Below, in pieces: positions 18,422 through 30,319 of a stretch of 64,000 nucleotides of DNA. Each line of letters begins with the position of its first letter. Within the stretch, counting starts at the first letter, position 1. A program made the position numbers and the translations under genes. The stretch is from Mycolicibacterium litorale. Lineage in GTDB: Bacteria > Actinomycetota > Actinomycetes > Mycobacteriales > Mycobacteriaceae. The notes under the pieces are model-generated. The model did not search any database and was not told where the DNA came from. It saw only the letters and a list, made by a program, of their open reading frames with translations. The DNA lies in assembly GCF_014218295.1 (NCBI RefSeq), contig NZ_AP023287.1, positions 1,674,001 through 1,738,000 on the forward strand. Direction: 5' to 3'.

Positions 18422-19111
18422 ATGATCACCCTCGACAACGTGACGAAGCAGTACAAGTCCTCGGCGCGACCCGCCCTGGACAACGTGTCACTCAAGATCG
18501 ACAAGGGTGAGTTCGTGTTCCTCATCGGCCCGTCGGGTTCGGGGAAGTCGACGTTCATGCGACTGCTGCTCGCCGAGGACTCCCCCACGTCGGGCGATAT
18601 CCGGGTGTCGAAGTTCCACGTCAACAAGCTGTCGGGCCGCCACATCCCGAGCCTTCGGCAGGTGATCGGATGCGTCTTCCAGGACTTCCGGCTGCTGCAG
18701 CAGAAGACCGTCTTCGAGAACGTCGCCTTCGCGCTCGAGGTCATCGGGAAGCGCGCCGAGGTGATCAACCGGGTGGTGCCCGACGTGCTGGAGATGGTCG
18801 GGCTGTCCGGCAAGGCCAACCGGCTGCCCGCCGAACTGTCCGGTGGCGAACAGCAGCGCGTCGCCATCGCGCGGGCGTTCGTCAACCGGCCCCTGGTGCT
18901 GTTGGCCGACGAGCCGACCGGCAACCTGGACCCCGAGACGAGCAAGGACATCATGGATCTGCTGGAGCGCATCAACCGCACGGGCACGACCGTGCTGATG
19001 GCCACGCACGACCATCACATCGTCGACTCGATGCGCCAACGCGTGCTCGAACTCGAGCTGGGCCGCCTGGTCCGCGACGAGCAGCGCGGCGTCTACGGAA
19101 TGGATCGCTAA
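18422..19111 (+). CDS. ftsE: Cell-division ATP-binding protein FtsE
   Basis: A 229-residue ABC ATPase that, with FtsX, controls peptidoglycan hydrolases (RipC in mycobacteria) at division. Walker [10 protein letters not shown] (about 37-45), Q-loop [10 protein letters not shown], signature [15 protein letters not shown], Walker [14 protein letters not shown] and the switch His in MATHDHHIV are intact. ATG 18422 gives the family start [13 protein letters not shown]; a GTG three bases earlier is possible. ftsX begins at the base following the stop codon. Confidence 0.98.
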   Translation: MITLDNVTKQYKSSARPALDNVSLKIDKGEFVFLIGPSGSGKSTFMRLLLAEDSPTSGDIRVSKFHVNKLSGRHIPSLRQVIGCVFQDFRLLQQKTVFENVAFALEVIGKRAEVINRVVPDVLEMVGLSGKANRLPAELSGGEQQRVAIARAFVNRPLVLLADEPTGNLDPETSKDIMDLLERINRTGTTVLMATHDHHIVDSMRQRVLELELGRLVRDEQRGVYGMDR

Positions 19112-20005
19112 GTGCGCTTTGGTTTCCTGATCAATGAGGTTCTGACCGGACTTCGTCGCAACGTCACGATGACGATCGCGATGATCCTGACGACCGCGAT
19201 CTCCATCGGCCTGTTCGGCGGCGGCCTGCTGGTCGTGCGGTTGGCCGACAACTCGCGCGACATCTACCTCGACCGCGTCGAGAGCCAGGTCTTCCTGACC
19301 CCGGAGGTCTCGGCCAGCGATCCGACGTGTGACGCCGATCCGTGCCAGAGCCTGCGGACCCAGCTGGAGGACCGCACCGACGTCGACTCGGTGGTGTTCC
19401 TCAACCGCGACGACGCCTACGAGGACGCGATCCGGAAGTTCCCTCAGTACAAGGACGTGGCGGGCAAGGACGCGTTCCCGGCCTCGTTCGTCGTGAAGCT
19501 CGTCGATCCCGAGCAACACGAGGAGTTCGACAAGGCCATGGTCGGCCAACCCGGCGTGCAGGGGGTGCAGAACCAGAAGGACCTGGTCGACCGGTTGTTC
19601 GCGGTGCTCGACGGGTTGAGCAACGCCGCGTTCGCCGTGGCCCTGGTGCAGGCGATCGGCGCGGTCCTGCTGATCGCCAACATGGTGCAGGTCGCGGCCT
19701 ATACGCGGCGCACCGAGATCGGCATCATGCGCCTGGTCGGGGCCAGCCGCTGGTACACGCAGCTGCCGTTCCTGTTGGAGGCGATGCTGGCCGCCCTTGC
19801 GGGTGTCGTCATCGCGATCGTCGGGCTCGTCGTGGTGCGGGCGGCGTTCCTGGAGAACGCGCTCGACCAGTTCTATCGGGCCAATCTGATCGCCAGGATC
19901 GACTACGCCGACATCCTCTACATCTCACCCATCCTGCTGTTCGTCGGCGTGGCCATGGCCGGTGTGACCGCGTACGTCACGTTGCGTCTGTACGTACGGA
20001 GGTAG
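19112..20005 (+). CDS. ftsX: Cell-division permease FtsX
   Basis: A 297-residue permease partner of FtsE with four membrane helices: one N-terminal (about 22-44), then an extracellular domain of about 130 residues including the Cys pair in [11 protein letters not shown], then three C-terminal helices (about 168-195, 215-240, 265-290). The extracellular domain activates the wall hydrolase in mycobacteria. The GTG start directly abuts the ftsE stop. The [18 protein letters not shown] loop is the standard FtsX cytoplasmic coupling segment. Confidence 0.98.
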   Translation: MRFGFLINEVLTGLRRNVTMTIAMILTTAISIGLFGGGLLVVRLADNSRDIYLDRVESQVFLTPEVSASDPTCDADPCQSLRTQLEDRTDVDSVVFLNRDDAYEDAIRKFPQYKDVAGKDAFPASFVVKLVDPEQHEEFDKAMVGQPGVQGVQNQKDLVDRLFAVLDGLSNAAFAVALVQAIGAVLLIANMVQVAAYTRRTEIGIMRLVGASRWYTQLPFLLEAMLAALAGVVIAIVGLVVVRAAFLENALDQFYRANLIARIDYADILYISPILLFVGVAMAGVTAYVTLRLYVRR

Positions 20006-20007
20006 GC

Positions 20008-20514
20008 GTGGCAGCGAAGAAGGCCGGTAAGGCCGCGGGGGGCAAGGACCGCAACAACCAGGTCGTCGCGAGCAACCGCAGGGCGCGGCACAACTACACG
20101 ATCCTCGACACCTACGAGGCCGGGATAGCCCTGATGGGCACCGAGGTCAAGAGCCTGCGCGACGGGCAGGCATCGCTGGCCGACGCGTTCGCCACCGTCG
20201 ACGACGGCGAGATCTGGCTGCGCAACCTGCACATCCCCGAGTATCACCACGGCACCTGGACGAACCACGCACCCCGGCGCAACCGCAAGCTGCTGCTGCA
20301 CCGCAAGCAGATCGATCAGCTGGTCGGCAAGATCCGGGACGGCAACCTGACGCTGGTGCCGTTGTCGCTGTACTTCACCGACGGCAAGGTCAAGGTGGAG
20401 TTGGCGCTCGCCCGCGGTAAGCAGGCCCATGACAAACGCCAGGACCTGGCGCGCCGCGACGCCGAGCGGGAAGTCGTCCGCGAACTGGGGCGCCGGGCCA
20501 AAGGCATGCCCTGA
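20008..20514 (+). CDS. smpB: tmRNA-binding protein SmpB
   Basis: A 168-residue SmpB, the protein partner of tmRNA in rescue of stalled ribosomes. Seen: [20 protein letters not shown] at the N-terminus, [19 protein letters not shown], the RNA-binding strand [10 protein letters not shown], and the basic C-terminal tail [19 protein letters not shown] that reads the empty mRNA channel. GTG 20008 is two bases after the ftsX stop and inside GGAGG context. Its RNA partner ssrA is encoded 3.4 kb downstream on the same strand. Confidence 0.97.
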   Translation: MAAKKAGKAAGGKDRNNQVVASNRRARHNYTILDTYEAGIALMGTEVKSLRDGQASLADAFATVDDGEIWLRNLHIPEYHHGTWTNHAPRRNRKLLLHRKQIDQLVGKIRDGNLTLVPLSLYFTDGKVKVELALARGKQAHDKRQDLARRDAEREVVRELGRRAKGMP

Positions 20515-21389
20515 TAGGAATCCTTCTGGCGCTGGCCTCGGCGGCCGGCTACGGGGTCAGTGACTTCGTCGGCGGAATCGCCTCCCGTCGGGTCGCCGCC
20601 CTGCGCGTGGTGCTGGTCTCGTACCCGGTCGCGATGGTGCTGCTCGCGGTGCTGGCCGTCATCGTCGGCGGAGACATCTCCCGGGGCGCGGTGCTCTGGG
20701 GCGGGCTGTGCGGAGTGTCGCAGGCCTTCGGTGTGTGGTGGTTCTACGCCGCCCTCGGGTCCGGGCCCATCTCGGTGGTGTCCCCGTTGACCGCGGTCCT
20801 GGTGGCCGGTCTGCCGGTCGGTGTGGGTCTGGTCCTGGGGGAGCGGCCAGGGATCGTCGCGGCGGTCGGCATCCTGGTGGCGCTGGTGGCGGTGGTGCTG
20901 GTCAGCCGGGAGGCCACCGACGAGCCGCTTGCGCGAGGAGAATCCGGTACCGACGAGGACGTCCGCAGCCACCGGTTCACGACGACGGTGGCCTGGTTGA
21001 CCGTCGGTGCGGGGCTGGCGTTCGGGTTCAACTTCGTGCTGATCGACCAGGCGCCGGCCGAGGCCGGCCTGTGGCCGCTGGTGTTCGCGCGGGTGGCGGC
21101 GACGGTGCTGGTCGTGACCATCGCGGCCGTCAGCGGGCAGCTGAGGGTGCCGACCGGTGCTCCGCTGAAGTTGGCGTTGCTGGCCGGGGTGCTCGACACG
21201 GGCGCCAACGTGGCGATGCTGCTCGCGCTTCACGCGTCGCTGCTGTCGCTGGCCGGGGTGTTGATGTCGCTGTATCCGGCGGCGACGGTGCTGCTGGCCA
21301 TCGTCGTCCTCCGCGAGCGGGTGACGCGCTGGCAGGCGCTCGGAATGGTGCTGGCTCTGGCCGCCGTCGCGATGATCGCCGCGGGCTAG
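20511..21389 (+). CDS. EamA/DMT-family transporter with probable non-canonical (CTG) start
   Basis: A ten-helix drug/metabolite transporter of the EamA type. The first ATG/GTG/TTG in frame is GTG 20607, but the 32 codons before it read [20 protein letters not shown], the usual first helix and GVSDFxGG motif of this family. In that frame upstream, stop codons lie at 20418 and about 20430, and no ATG/GTG/TTG occurs between them and 20607. A CTG at 20511 overlapping the smpB stop (CTGA) is therefore the likely start, probably driven by translational coupling. Two EamA repeats are visible, the second beginning near [18 protein letters not shown]. Substrate unknown. Confidence 0.8.
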   Translation: MIGILLALASAAGYGVSDFVGGIASRRVAALRVVLVSYPVAMVLLAVLAVIVGGDISRGAVLWGGLCGVSQAFGVWWFYAALGSGPISVVSPLTAVLVAGLPVGVGLVLGERPGIVAAVGILVALVAVVLVSREATDEPLARGESGTDEDVRSHRFTTTVAWLTVGAGLAFGFNFVLIDQAPAEAGLWPLVFARVAATVLVVTIAAVSGQLRVPTGAPLKLALLAGVLDTGANVAMLLALHASLLSLAGVLMSLYPAATVLLAIVVLRERVTRWQALGMVLALAAVAMIAAG

Positions 21390-21472
21390 GCGCGGCACCG
21401 CCTCCATCGGTGGCCCGGCCGCCACCCCGGGCACCGGCTGATCTTTGCCGTCGGTCCTGCGCGGAGGGCGTC

Positions 21473-23812
21473 GTGGCAGTATGGGGCAAACTCGCACTGA
21501 CAAGCGGGGGGTCTGTGGCGGTCAACAGCGCGCGATGGCGCCTCGGCATCTTTGCCGCTGTCGGGGTGTTGGCGTGGGGGAATGCGCTGGCGCTGTACGG
21601 CGCCGACACCGCCAGGGCCGTGGCGGCGGTGCTGCAGGCCGTGATCGGAATCTCGGCGCTGTGCATCGCCGTACTGGTCGCGCGGCGAACCACCGGGGTG
21701 GCGCGGTGGTGGCGGCTGCTGGTCGCGGCGGCCATGGCCAGCTGGTTGGTCGCCGAGGTGGCCTGGTTCCTCAGCGCTGGGGGAGACGGCGAAGGCGGTG
21801 CGCCGCTGTTCGCGGTCGTCGCCTACTTCCTGCCCCCGGTGTTGTCGCTGGCGGCGATGGTGGTCCTCGCGCGCGGTGGCGGCGGGTTGCACGGCAGGCA
21901 CGACGGCCCGCTGCGCCATTCCCGGGCGGTCGCCGTCCTCGACGGCCTGGTGGCGGCGGTGGCGTTCTCGATCCTGGCGTACATCGCGGGTCTGGGTGCG
22001 CGGACGGGCGCCGCGCTGCCCCGGTCGGAGCGCACCGCTGTGGTCGTCGCCTATTCGGTGCTCGAGTTGGTCGTCGTGGTGGTGGCCGCGCTGATGGCGA
22101 TGGCGTACCGGCGTAACCGTCCGGACCGGGTGAACTACCTGCTGCTCTCGGGCGGGGTGCTGACGATCGCCACCTCGGATCGGCTGGCCGCCTATCTGCA
22201 GACGGTGGGCGTGGAAGCCGGTGATCTGTGGGGCGGCGTCGGATTCGCCCTCGGCCCCCTGATCATCGCCTTCGCCCTCGCCGAAGTCCGGCCGCAACCG
22301 GCGAGTGGCCGTGGCCAGGACGCCATGGACTGGTTGCAGGCGTTCCTGCCCTACATCGGGTTCCTGTTCATCATCGGGCTGCTGTCGTACCACCTGCTCA
22401 TCGGCGCGCGCATGCCCGCGCCTGCCACCTTCGCCGTCCTGGTGATGATCGGGTTGGTCACCGCACGCCAGGTCGTCGCGATGCGGGCTCAGCGTCTGTT
22501 GACCCGGCAGCTCTACGAAGCGCAGCGAAGGTTGGCGCACCAGGTGCACCACGACGCCCTGACCGGATTGCCCAACCGGCTGTTGTTCGCGCAGCGACTC
22601 GACGAGGCGATGCGCCACGGCAACTTCGTGCTGATCTTCGTCGACATCGACGATTTCAAGGAGGTCAACGACCAGTTCGGCCACGCGGCGGGCGACGAAC
22701 TGCTGTGCGCGGTCGGCGACCGGCTGCGTCAGTGCGTCGGGCACTCCGACACCTTGGCCCGCATCGGCGGCGACGAGTTCGCGATCCTCGTCGAGGGCGA
22801 TGACGACGCCCCTGAGGTGGTGGCCGACAGGCTGCGGGTGGCGCTTCGGGACCCGTTCCCGGTGCACGGGTCGTCGGTGCGGGTGCGCGCGAGCATGGGT
22901 CTGGTCCGGCCGTCGGCCGACGAGCCGGCGCCGACCTCGGACGACCTGCTGCGCCAGGCGGACATCTCGATGTATGCGGGGAAGCGCCTGGGTAAGGACA
23001 CCGCGGTGGTGTACCGACCGTCTTCCGGTGTGACGGTCGACTTCGTGAGCGCGCTGCGGCAGGCGGAGGGCGGGGCGCCGGCAGGGTTCACGCTCGCCTA
23101 CCAGCCGGTGGTGCGGTTACCGCACGCCGTGCCGGTGGCCGTTGAAGCCCTCGCCAGGTGGACGGCGCCCAACGGGATGCAGATTCCCCCGGAGACGTTC
23201 GTGGCGGTGGCCGAAGGCGCCGGACTCGGGGCCGTCCTCGACGCCACGGTGCTGGAGCTGGCCTGCCGCGAGGTGCGCGAATCCGGGTTGGACGTGGCGC
23301 TGCACGTCAACATCGGTGCGGCGCGGCTGGGGAACACGGCGTTCGAGGAGCAAGTGGCGCAGACACTGGCGCGGCACGGGATGGAACCGGGCCGGCTGGT
23401 CTTGGAGATCACCGAGACCGTCCCGATCGTGGACCTGTCGAAGGGGGCCGCGGCCATCAGGCGGTTGGGCACTCTGGGCGTGAAGGTCGCCATCGACGAC
23501 TTCGGCACCGGGTTCAATTCGCTGAACTACCTGCACACCCTGCCGGTGGACGTCGTCAAACTCGATCGGAGTCTGGCCGGTGGCGGTGACCCGGGCCGCG
23601 ATCTCGCGCTGTACCGCTCGGTGATCGGGTTGTGCGACGCCTTGGGCCTCGAGGTGATCGCGGAGGGGATCGAGTACCCCGAACAAGTCGACACGCTGCT
23701 GGCCGCGGGGTGCCACCTGGCGCAAGGGCATCTGTTCGGACGTGCGATGCCGATGAGCGACGTGTGCCGGGAGTTCGCGGCGGACCGGGAAGAGGCCGTC
23801 TCCGAACCGTGA
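21473..23812 (+). CDS. Membrane-bound GGDEF-EAL bifunctional c-di-GMP enzyme
   Basis: About 779 residues from GTG 21473 (GGAGGG at 21463-21468); GTG 21515 is an alternative. The first 300 residues contain eight or more membrane helices, then a short helical linker. GGDEF domain: HHDALTGLPNRLLFAQRLDE, IFVDIDDFKEVNDQFGHAAG, active site RIGGDEFAIL (about 430). EAL domain: PVAVEALARW (about 556), LEITETVP, AIDDFGTGFNSLNYL, VKLDRSL, VIAEGIEYPEQ. Both catalytic motifs look intact, so synthesis and breakdown of c-di-GMP are possible. Sits alone between the transporter and ssrA. The 1034-residue ORF reading through from 20708 is not used. Confidence 0.9.
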   Translation: MAVWGKLALTSGGSVAVNSARWRLGIFAAVGVLAWGNALALYGADTARAVAAVLQAVIGISALCIAVLVARRTTGVARWWRLLVAAAMASWLVAEVAWFLSAGGDGEGGAPLFAVVAYFLPPVLSLAAMVVLARGGGGLHGRHDGPLRHSRAVAVLDGLVAAVAFSILAYIAGLGARTGAALPRSERTAVVVAYSVLELVVVVVAALMAMAYRRNRPDRVNYLLLSGGVLTIATSDRLAAYLQTVGVEAGDLWGGVGFALGPLIIAFALAEVRPQPASGRGQDAMDWLQAFLPYIGFLFIIGLLSYHLLIGARMPAPATFAVLVMIGLVTARQVVAMRAQRLLTRQLYEAQRRLAHQVHHDALTGLPNRLLFAQRLDEAMRHGNFVLIFVDIDDFKEVNDQFGHAAGDELLCAVGDRLRQCVGHSDTLARIGGDEFAILVEGDDDAPEVVADRLRVALRDPFPVHGSSVRVRASMGLVRPSADEPAPTSDDLLRQADISMYAGKRLGKDTAVVYRPSSGVTVDFVSALRQAEGGAPAGFTLAYQPVVRLPHAVPVAVEALARWTAPNGMQIPPETFVAVAEGAGLGAVLDATVLELACREVRESGLDVALHVNIGAARLGNTAFEEQVAQTLARHGMEPGRLVLEITETVPIVDLSKGAAAIRRLGTLGVKVAIDDFGTGFNSLNYLHTLPVDVVKLDRSLAGGGDPGRDLALYRSVIGLCDALGLEVIAEGIEYPEQVDTLLAAGCHLAQGHLFGRAMPMSDVCREFAADREEAVSEP

Positions 23813-23906
23813 GCGGCGGCGGAACAAAGGGCTGGAGCGATTCGTTGAAGCTCGCGTAGGATGAAGGACCCTGCCGCTCACGACGGGGAGTTTGACAACT
23901 ACACAG

Positions 23907-24272
23907 GGGGCTGAACGGTTTCGACTTCGAGCATCGAATCAAGGGAAGCGTGCCGGTGCAGGCAAGAGACCACCGTAAGCGTCGTTGCAACCAATTAAGC
24001 GCCGATACCAATCAGCGCGACTACGCTCTCGCTGCCTAAGCGACAGCTAGTCCGTCAGCCCGGGACCGCCCTCGACCCGGAGCCTGGCGTCAGCTAGAGG
24101 GACCCACCTTCACGTCCGGTCGCGGGACGTGAAGGGACATCAAACAGCGACTGGGATCGTCATCCTGACTTGTTCGCGTGATCAGGAGATCCGAGTAGAG
24201 ACATAGCGAACTGCGCACGGAGAAGCCTCGAGGACATGCCGTAGGACCCGGGTTCGATTCCCGGCAGCTCCA
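23907..24272 (+). ncRNA. ssrA: tmRNA (SsrA)
   Basis: Transfer-messenger RNA of about 366 nt. The 5' end GGGGCTGAACGGTTTCGACTT and 3' end (TTCGATTC T-loop, then CAGCTCC-A) form the tRNA-like acceptor stem GGGGCTG/CAGCTCC. The CCA end is not encoded (genomic CAA follows). The tag reading frame runs from the resume codon GCC at 24001 to TAA at 24037-24039 and encodes ADTNQRDYALAA, close to the M. tuberculosis tag (ADSHQRDYALAA). Pairs with SmpB encoded upstream. Confidence 0.98.
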
Positions 24273-24284
24273 CAACAGAAGTAG

Positions 24285-24316
24285 CACAAGGGCCGGTCGA
24301 AAGACCGGCGCTTGTG
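24285..24316 (+). terminator. Rho-independent terminator of ssrA
   Basis: CACAAGGGCCGGTC - GAAA - GACCGGCGCTTGTG forms a 14-bp stem with a single mismatch and a GAAA loop, followed by TTTCGTT, 13 bp after the end of the tmRNA. Confidence 0.85.
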
Positions 24317-24374
24317 TTTCGTTCACCTCCCGCAGTTCCCCTCTCCACCGTCGGGCCAGGTGTACCGTCCGGGC

Positions 24375-26003
24375 ATGGCGGTCAGATTCCGCAACCGCAC
24401 CGGCCACTCCGTCGCCACCACGCACGGAGCCCGCGGTCGCCGTGGCCGCCATCGCAAGACCGTTGTCCTGAAGGTCCTTTCGCTCGCTCTCGTCGTCTCC
24501 CTGTCCTGCGGCCACGCCGCGCAATCAGCGTCGGTCGGCGGTGTCCACGTCTCGCCGACGCCGGGCGCGGTCGCCGCGCCCAGGCCAGCACCTGTGGCGC
24601 TTCCCGTCCCCGCCCCGCCGCCACGACCGCGTATCACCGCCGACTTCTCCGCGGTGTCCACTCTGGTGAACGACGCGATCGCGGCGCGCCGGCTGCCGGG
24701 GGCCGTGGTGCTCGTCGGGCACGGCGGTCAGACCGTCTTCCACCACGCCTACGGTGCCCGCAAACTCGCCGGCGAACCGGGCCTCGACGGGTTGCCAACA
24801 CCGGCCGAGCCGATGACCGAGGACACGATCTTCGACCTGGCGTCATTGACCAAAGTCCTCGCGACGGCGACCGCCGTCATGCAACTCCACGAACACGGCC
24901 GCGTCCGACTCGACGACGCCGTGCAGAAGTACCTGCCCGCCTTCAACCCGGCGCACGATCCGCAGCGTGCCAAGGTGACCGTCCGGATGCTGCTGACGCA
25001 CTTCTCCGGGGAGGCGCCCGACGTCAACCTCGACGATCCGTGGGGACTGAAACGCGCCGACAGGGCAGAAGGCTTCCACCGTGCGCTCACCACGCCGCTG
25101 CTGTCGCGCCCCGGTGAGGTTTATCGCTACTCCGACATCAACTTCATCCTGCTCGGCGCGTTGATCGAGGAGGTCACCGGCGAGCCGCAGGACGTTTACG
25201 TCGAGCGCAACATCTTTGCGCCCCTTGGCATGTCGGACACCCACTATCTGCCGCCGGCCAACGCATGCGGCCCCCGCACGATGAAAGGGACCGCGTTGAG
25301 GTGGGCGCCCCCGGTCGGCGGGGGCGCGCTGCGCTGCCCCGCGGGGACGTGGAGTACCGATCTCCTCACCCGCATCGCGCCGACGGCCCACGACGACGAG
25401 GGCCGCCGCGACCCCCGCACGAATCCCGACTGGGACCTCCTGCTGCGCGGGGCTGTGCATGACACGACGGCGCGCCGGATGGGCGGCGTGGCCGGGCATG
25501 CCGGGGTGTTCTCCACCGCGCGCGATGTCGGCGTCTTCGCCCAGGCCCTGCTGGACCGACTTGGCAACCGCCCCAGCGCTTTCCCTCTCGAGAAAGCAAC
25601 ACTGGAGTTGATGACGACTCCCCAGCAGCCGGGACACACACCTGAGCAGATCCCGTCAGCGCGTGACACCTCAGCGGCAGCGGTGAAGAAGACGCCCAAC
25701 GATCGGCATCCGCTGCTGGCGCCGAACTATCCGGCGATCCGGGGACAGAACCTGCGCGGCCTCGGATGGGACATCGACACCGCGCATTCGCAGCCCCGCG
25801 GCATCGTCTTCCCGGTCGGCAGCTTCGGCCACACCGGCTTCACCGGAACCTCGATGTGGATCGACCCGGCGTCCGACACCTATGTCATCCTCCTGGCGAA
25901 CGCGATCCATCCGCGGGGCAATCCGCCGATCTCGACGCTGCGCGGCGAAGTGGCGACGGCGGCAGCACGCGCCATCGGCCTGGACGCCGCTGCTCCGCGA
26001 TGA
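24375..26003 (+). CDS. Serine beta-lactamase-like hydrolase (class C/esterase type), exported
   Basis: A 542-residue penicillin-binding-protein-like serine hydrolase (PF00144 type). The N-terminus is basic followed by a hydrophobic signal (VLKVLSLALVVSLSCGHAAQ) and a Pro/Ala-rich linker (about 60-95). Catalytic motifs: SLTK (Ser nucleophile and Lys, about residue 157), YSD in EVYRYSDINFILLG, and HTG in GSFGHTGFTGTS. Targets may be peptidoglycan peptides, esters or beta-lactams; the family cannot be split by sequence alone. ATG 24375 lies after the ssrA terminator, which argues against the GTG at 24312 that overlaps it. Confidence 0.88.
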   Translation: MAVRFRNRTGHSVATTHGARGRRGRHRKTVVLKVLSLALVVSLSCGHAAQSASVGGVHVSPTPGAVAAPRPAPVALPVPAPPPRPRITADFSAVSTLVNDAIAARRLPGAVVLVGHGGQTVFHHAYGARKLAGEPGLDGLPTPAEPMTEDTIFDLASLTKVLATATAVMQLHEHGRVRLDDAVQKYLPAFNPAHDPQRAKVTVRMLLTHFSGEAPDVNLDDPWGLKRADRAEGFHRALTTPLLSRPGEVYRYSDINFILLGALIEEVTGEPQDVYVERNIFAPLGMSDTHYLPPANACGPRTMKGTALRWAPPVGGGALRCPAGTWSTDLLTRIAPTAHDDEGRRDPRTNPDWDLLLRGAVHDTTARRMGGVAGHAGVFSTARDVGVFAQALLDRLGNRPSAFPLEKATLELMTTPQQPGHTPEQIPSARDTSAAAVKKTPNDRHPLLAPNYPAIRGQNLRGLGWDIDTAHSQPRGIVFPVGSFGHTGFTGTSMWIDPASDTYVILLANAIHPRGNPPISTLRGEVATAAARAIGLDAAAPR

Positions 26004-26012
26004 ACCCGGACG

Positions 26013-26783
26013 TCACGCTCTGGTGAGATCCCACTGTCCGAAATCGTCCGCGAGCACCTCGTCGACGTCGACGTTGGTGCCGCCCAGGCGGACACCCGTA
26101 TCCGACGCGGTGACGACCACGGATTGGTAGAGCACCGCCCTGGGCTCACGCTCACCACCGGACCACGCCCGTGTCTGCCATGCCCACCAGTGCCCCGGCG
26201 TGGTCGAGTGCCCGATCACCCCGTCGGCGACGGCCCACGCACACACGCCCGAGTGCCCGTAGACGCCGGTGCGGTCGACACCCAGGACCGAGTTGATTCC
26301 GCGCAGCCACTCGACCGCGATGCCGTCCCACGTCTCGCGGTCGATGTCCTCGTCGATGCTGAAGAAGATCGGCGCCGACCCGGGTCCACCGGCCGCGGAG
26401 TGCAGCCGCAGCGCCGTCCTGGCGTCCGCGACACCCCCGTCGTACCCGCGGGTGAAGTCCGACGGTGTGGGCCAGCCCGGTTTCCCGTACTGATAACAGC
26501 TGACGACGTGCAGTCCGGCCGCCCGCAGTCCGTCCGCGTACGCCCGGGTGACGGGTTTGAAATCGAAGTCCGCGCCGGGGCGCAACTCGGACACGTAGAC
26601 GAGCGCCCCGTCGAACCCCGCCGCCTTGATCTGGTCGGGCGCGACGAGCCGATGCGTGAAGTCGATCAGCCGCTTACCGGCGGCCGACGCCCGCTGCGCC
26701 GCGAACGTCATCGGACCGAAGGCCAGGATCGCAGGCGCGGAGACGGCGTAGGTGAGCGCTCGGCGGCGGGAGACCGATCGCAT
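26013..26783 (-). CDS. DUF1906 (glycoside-hydrolase-like) protein, Tat-exported
   Basis: A 256-residue protein with a twin-arginine-like signal (RSVSRRRALTYAVSAPAILAF, cleavage near RASAA) and a DUF1906 domain, a TIM-barrel fold related to GH25-type hydrolases. Typical pieces: LIDFTHRLVAPDQIKAAGFD, VVSCYQYGKPG, IFFSIDEDID and GVYGHSGVCAWA. The domain is common in secreted actinobacterial proteins and is suspected of acting on cell-wall glycans, without firm proof. ATG 26783 or the GTG just before it (26786) may start the protein. Convergent with the beta-lactamase-like gene, 9 bp apart. Confidence 0.85.
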   Translation of the reverse strand: MRSVSRRRALTYAVSAPAILAFGPMTFAAQRASAAGKRLIDFTHRLVAPDQIKAAGFDGALVYVSELRPGADFDFKPVTRAYADGLRAAGLHVVSCYQYGKPGWPTPSDFTRGYDGGVADARTALRLHSAAGGPGSAPIFFSIDEDIDRETWDGIAVEWLRGINSVLGVDRTGVYGHSGVCAWAVADGVIGHSTTPGHWWAWQTRAWSGGEREPRAVLYQSVVVTASDTGVRLGGTNVDVDEVLADDFGQWDLTRA

Positions 26784-26870
26784 CACGCCCCGACCCAACG
26801 GCCTCGGCCGATCATGCACGGCGCGATGGTAACAACGCAGACGCCGCACGCGCGGGCGATCGCCCGGCTG

Positions 26871-29123
<2,253 letters not shown>

Positions 29124-29188
29124 CCGGCAGCTGCTCAGGCGGCATCCACCTGGGATGATCGAGAGAGGGCGCACGACAGGGGAGTGTC

Positions 29189-29938
29189 ATGGAGCTGTTG
29201 ACAGCCGGACGCGAGTTCTCCGCATACGGTCCCTCGCACGTGGCGGTGCTCGCCGTGTTCGCGGTCGGCGCGGTACTGCTGGTGTGGCGCGGACGGCGGT
29301 TGAGCGACGCGCAGGCGCGCCTCGTCGCCAGAATCCTCGCGGTGCTCCTCATGGCCGCCTTCGTGACGGCGCTCGTCTACAAACTCGTCCGGCCGGACCT
29401 CGCCACCTCGGTCCCGCTCCAGCTCTGCGACATCGCCGAAGTGATGGCCGCCTACGCGTTGTGGTCGCAGCGGCACCGGGCGTTCGCGCTGACGTACTAC
29501 TGGGGGCTGTTCCTCAGTTCACAAGCGCTGCTCACCCCGGACATCGGTACGCCGCAGGAGGGTGCGCCGGACTTCCCGCATCACCTGTTCCTCACGTTCT
29601 TCACCCTCCACGTGCTCGTCGTCTGGGCCGCGATCTACCTGACGTGGGGCCGCGGGATGCGACCGAGCTGGCGCGACTACCGGTTCGCCGTCGTCGTGAC
29701 GCTGGGTTGGGTGGCGTTCACCTTCGTGTTCAACCTGATCGCAGGGACGAATTACGGCTATCTGAACGGAAAGCCGCCGACGGCCTCGGCGCTCGACCTC
29801 CTCGGTCCATGGCCGGTGTACCTCTTGATCGAGATCGTCGTCGTGGCCGTCGTGTGGGCCGCCATGACGTGGCCGTGGCAACGAGCGCGGCGCGAGACCG
29901 GTGCACGTTCCGACTCGACGGACCACGCGGGGCTCTAA
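29189..29938 (+). CDS. TIGR02206-type (YwaF) integral membrane protein
   Basis: A 249-residue membrane protein with six to seven helices and the typical motifs of the YwaF family: SVPLQLCDIAEVMAAYAL, ALTYYWGLFLSSQALLTPDI, DFPHHLFLTFFTLHVLVV and a conserved NYGYLNGKPPTASALDLLGPWP. Function of the family is unknown. Start at ATG 29189, with AGGGGAG upstream. It follows the RpfB-like gene by 65 bp on the same strand and might be cotranscribed with it. Confidence 0.85.
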   Translation: MELLTAGREFSAYGPSHVAVLAVFAVGAVLLVWRGRRLSDAQARLVARILAVLLMAAFVTALVYKLVRPDLATSVPLQLCDIAEVMAAYALWSQRHRAFALTYYWGLFLSSQALLTPDIGTPQEGAPDFPHHLFLTFFTLHVLVVWAAIYLTWGRGMRPSWRDYRFAVVVTLGWVAFTFVFNLIAGTNYGYLNGKPPTASALDLLGPWPVYLLIEIVVVAVVWAAMTWPWQRARRETGARSDSTDHAGL

Positions 29939-30034
29939 CGGTCGGGATGATTCCGGCTGAGCCCGCGAGTTCTCGGGGTCAGGGAGCTGTCACCACCGGC
30001 AGCCACCCGCAAATGACAGCCGAGGAGGAGCACC

Positions 30035-30180
30035 ATGAGAGTCGTCGTCATCGGAGGGACAGGCCTGGTCGGTTCGAAACTGGTGCACGGCTTGACCGAA
30101 CACGGCCACGACGCCGTCGCGGCGGCACCCTCCACCGGGGTGAACGCGGTCACCGGCGAGGCGCTGTCGGTGGCGTTCGG
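30035..30180 (+). pseudogene. Remnant of an NmrA/SDR-type NAD(P)-binding protein
   Basis: With a strong ribosome binding site (GAGGAGGAG) and ATG 30035 the sequence encodes RVVVIGGTGLVGSKLVHGL and then HGHDAVAAAPSTGVNAVTGE, the beginning of a Rossmann-fold epimerase/NmrA-like protein. Similarity stops after about 45-50 codons; the remaining 200 or so residues of such a protein are missing and the frame continues as Arg/Pro-rich sequence into the P450. This looks like the stump of a deleted gene. Confidence 0.65.
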
Positions 30181-30284
30181 CCGCGGTGTCGGTCCCACTC
30201 CCGACCGATCCGTCGACCGTCGTGCGGCGGTCCGGGGCAACCGATGCCGCTGCCCGCCGCGACGGCGTCGGCCGCCCGGGTCGC

Positions 30285-30304
30285 GCGCGGGTGACGTCAC
30301 GCGC
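30285..30304. promoter_or_regulatory. 20-bp imperfect palindrome upstream of the P450 gene
   Basis: GTGACGTCAC (30290-30299) is a perfect palindrome extended on both sides, after one mismatch, by GCGC-type arms. It ends 15 bp before the P450 start codon, an operator-like location. Regulator unknown. Confidence 0.4.
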
Positions 30305-30319
30305 GATGATGATCGGGTT

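Noticed and set aside
20708..23812. A 1034-codon ORF reading from inside the EamA gene into the GGDEF-EAL gene.
   Set aside because: The first 250 codons are a shifted-frame shadow of the transporter with Arg/Gly-rich composition; the real start with a ribosome site is GTG 21473.
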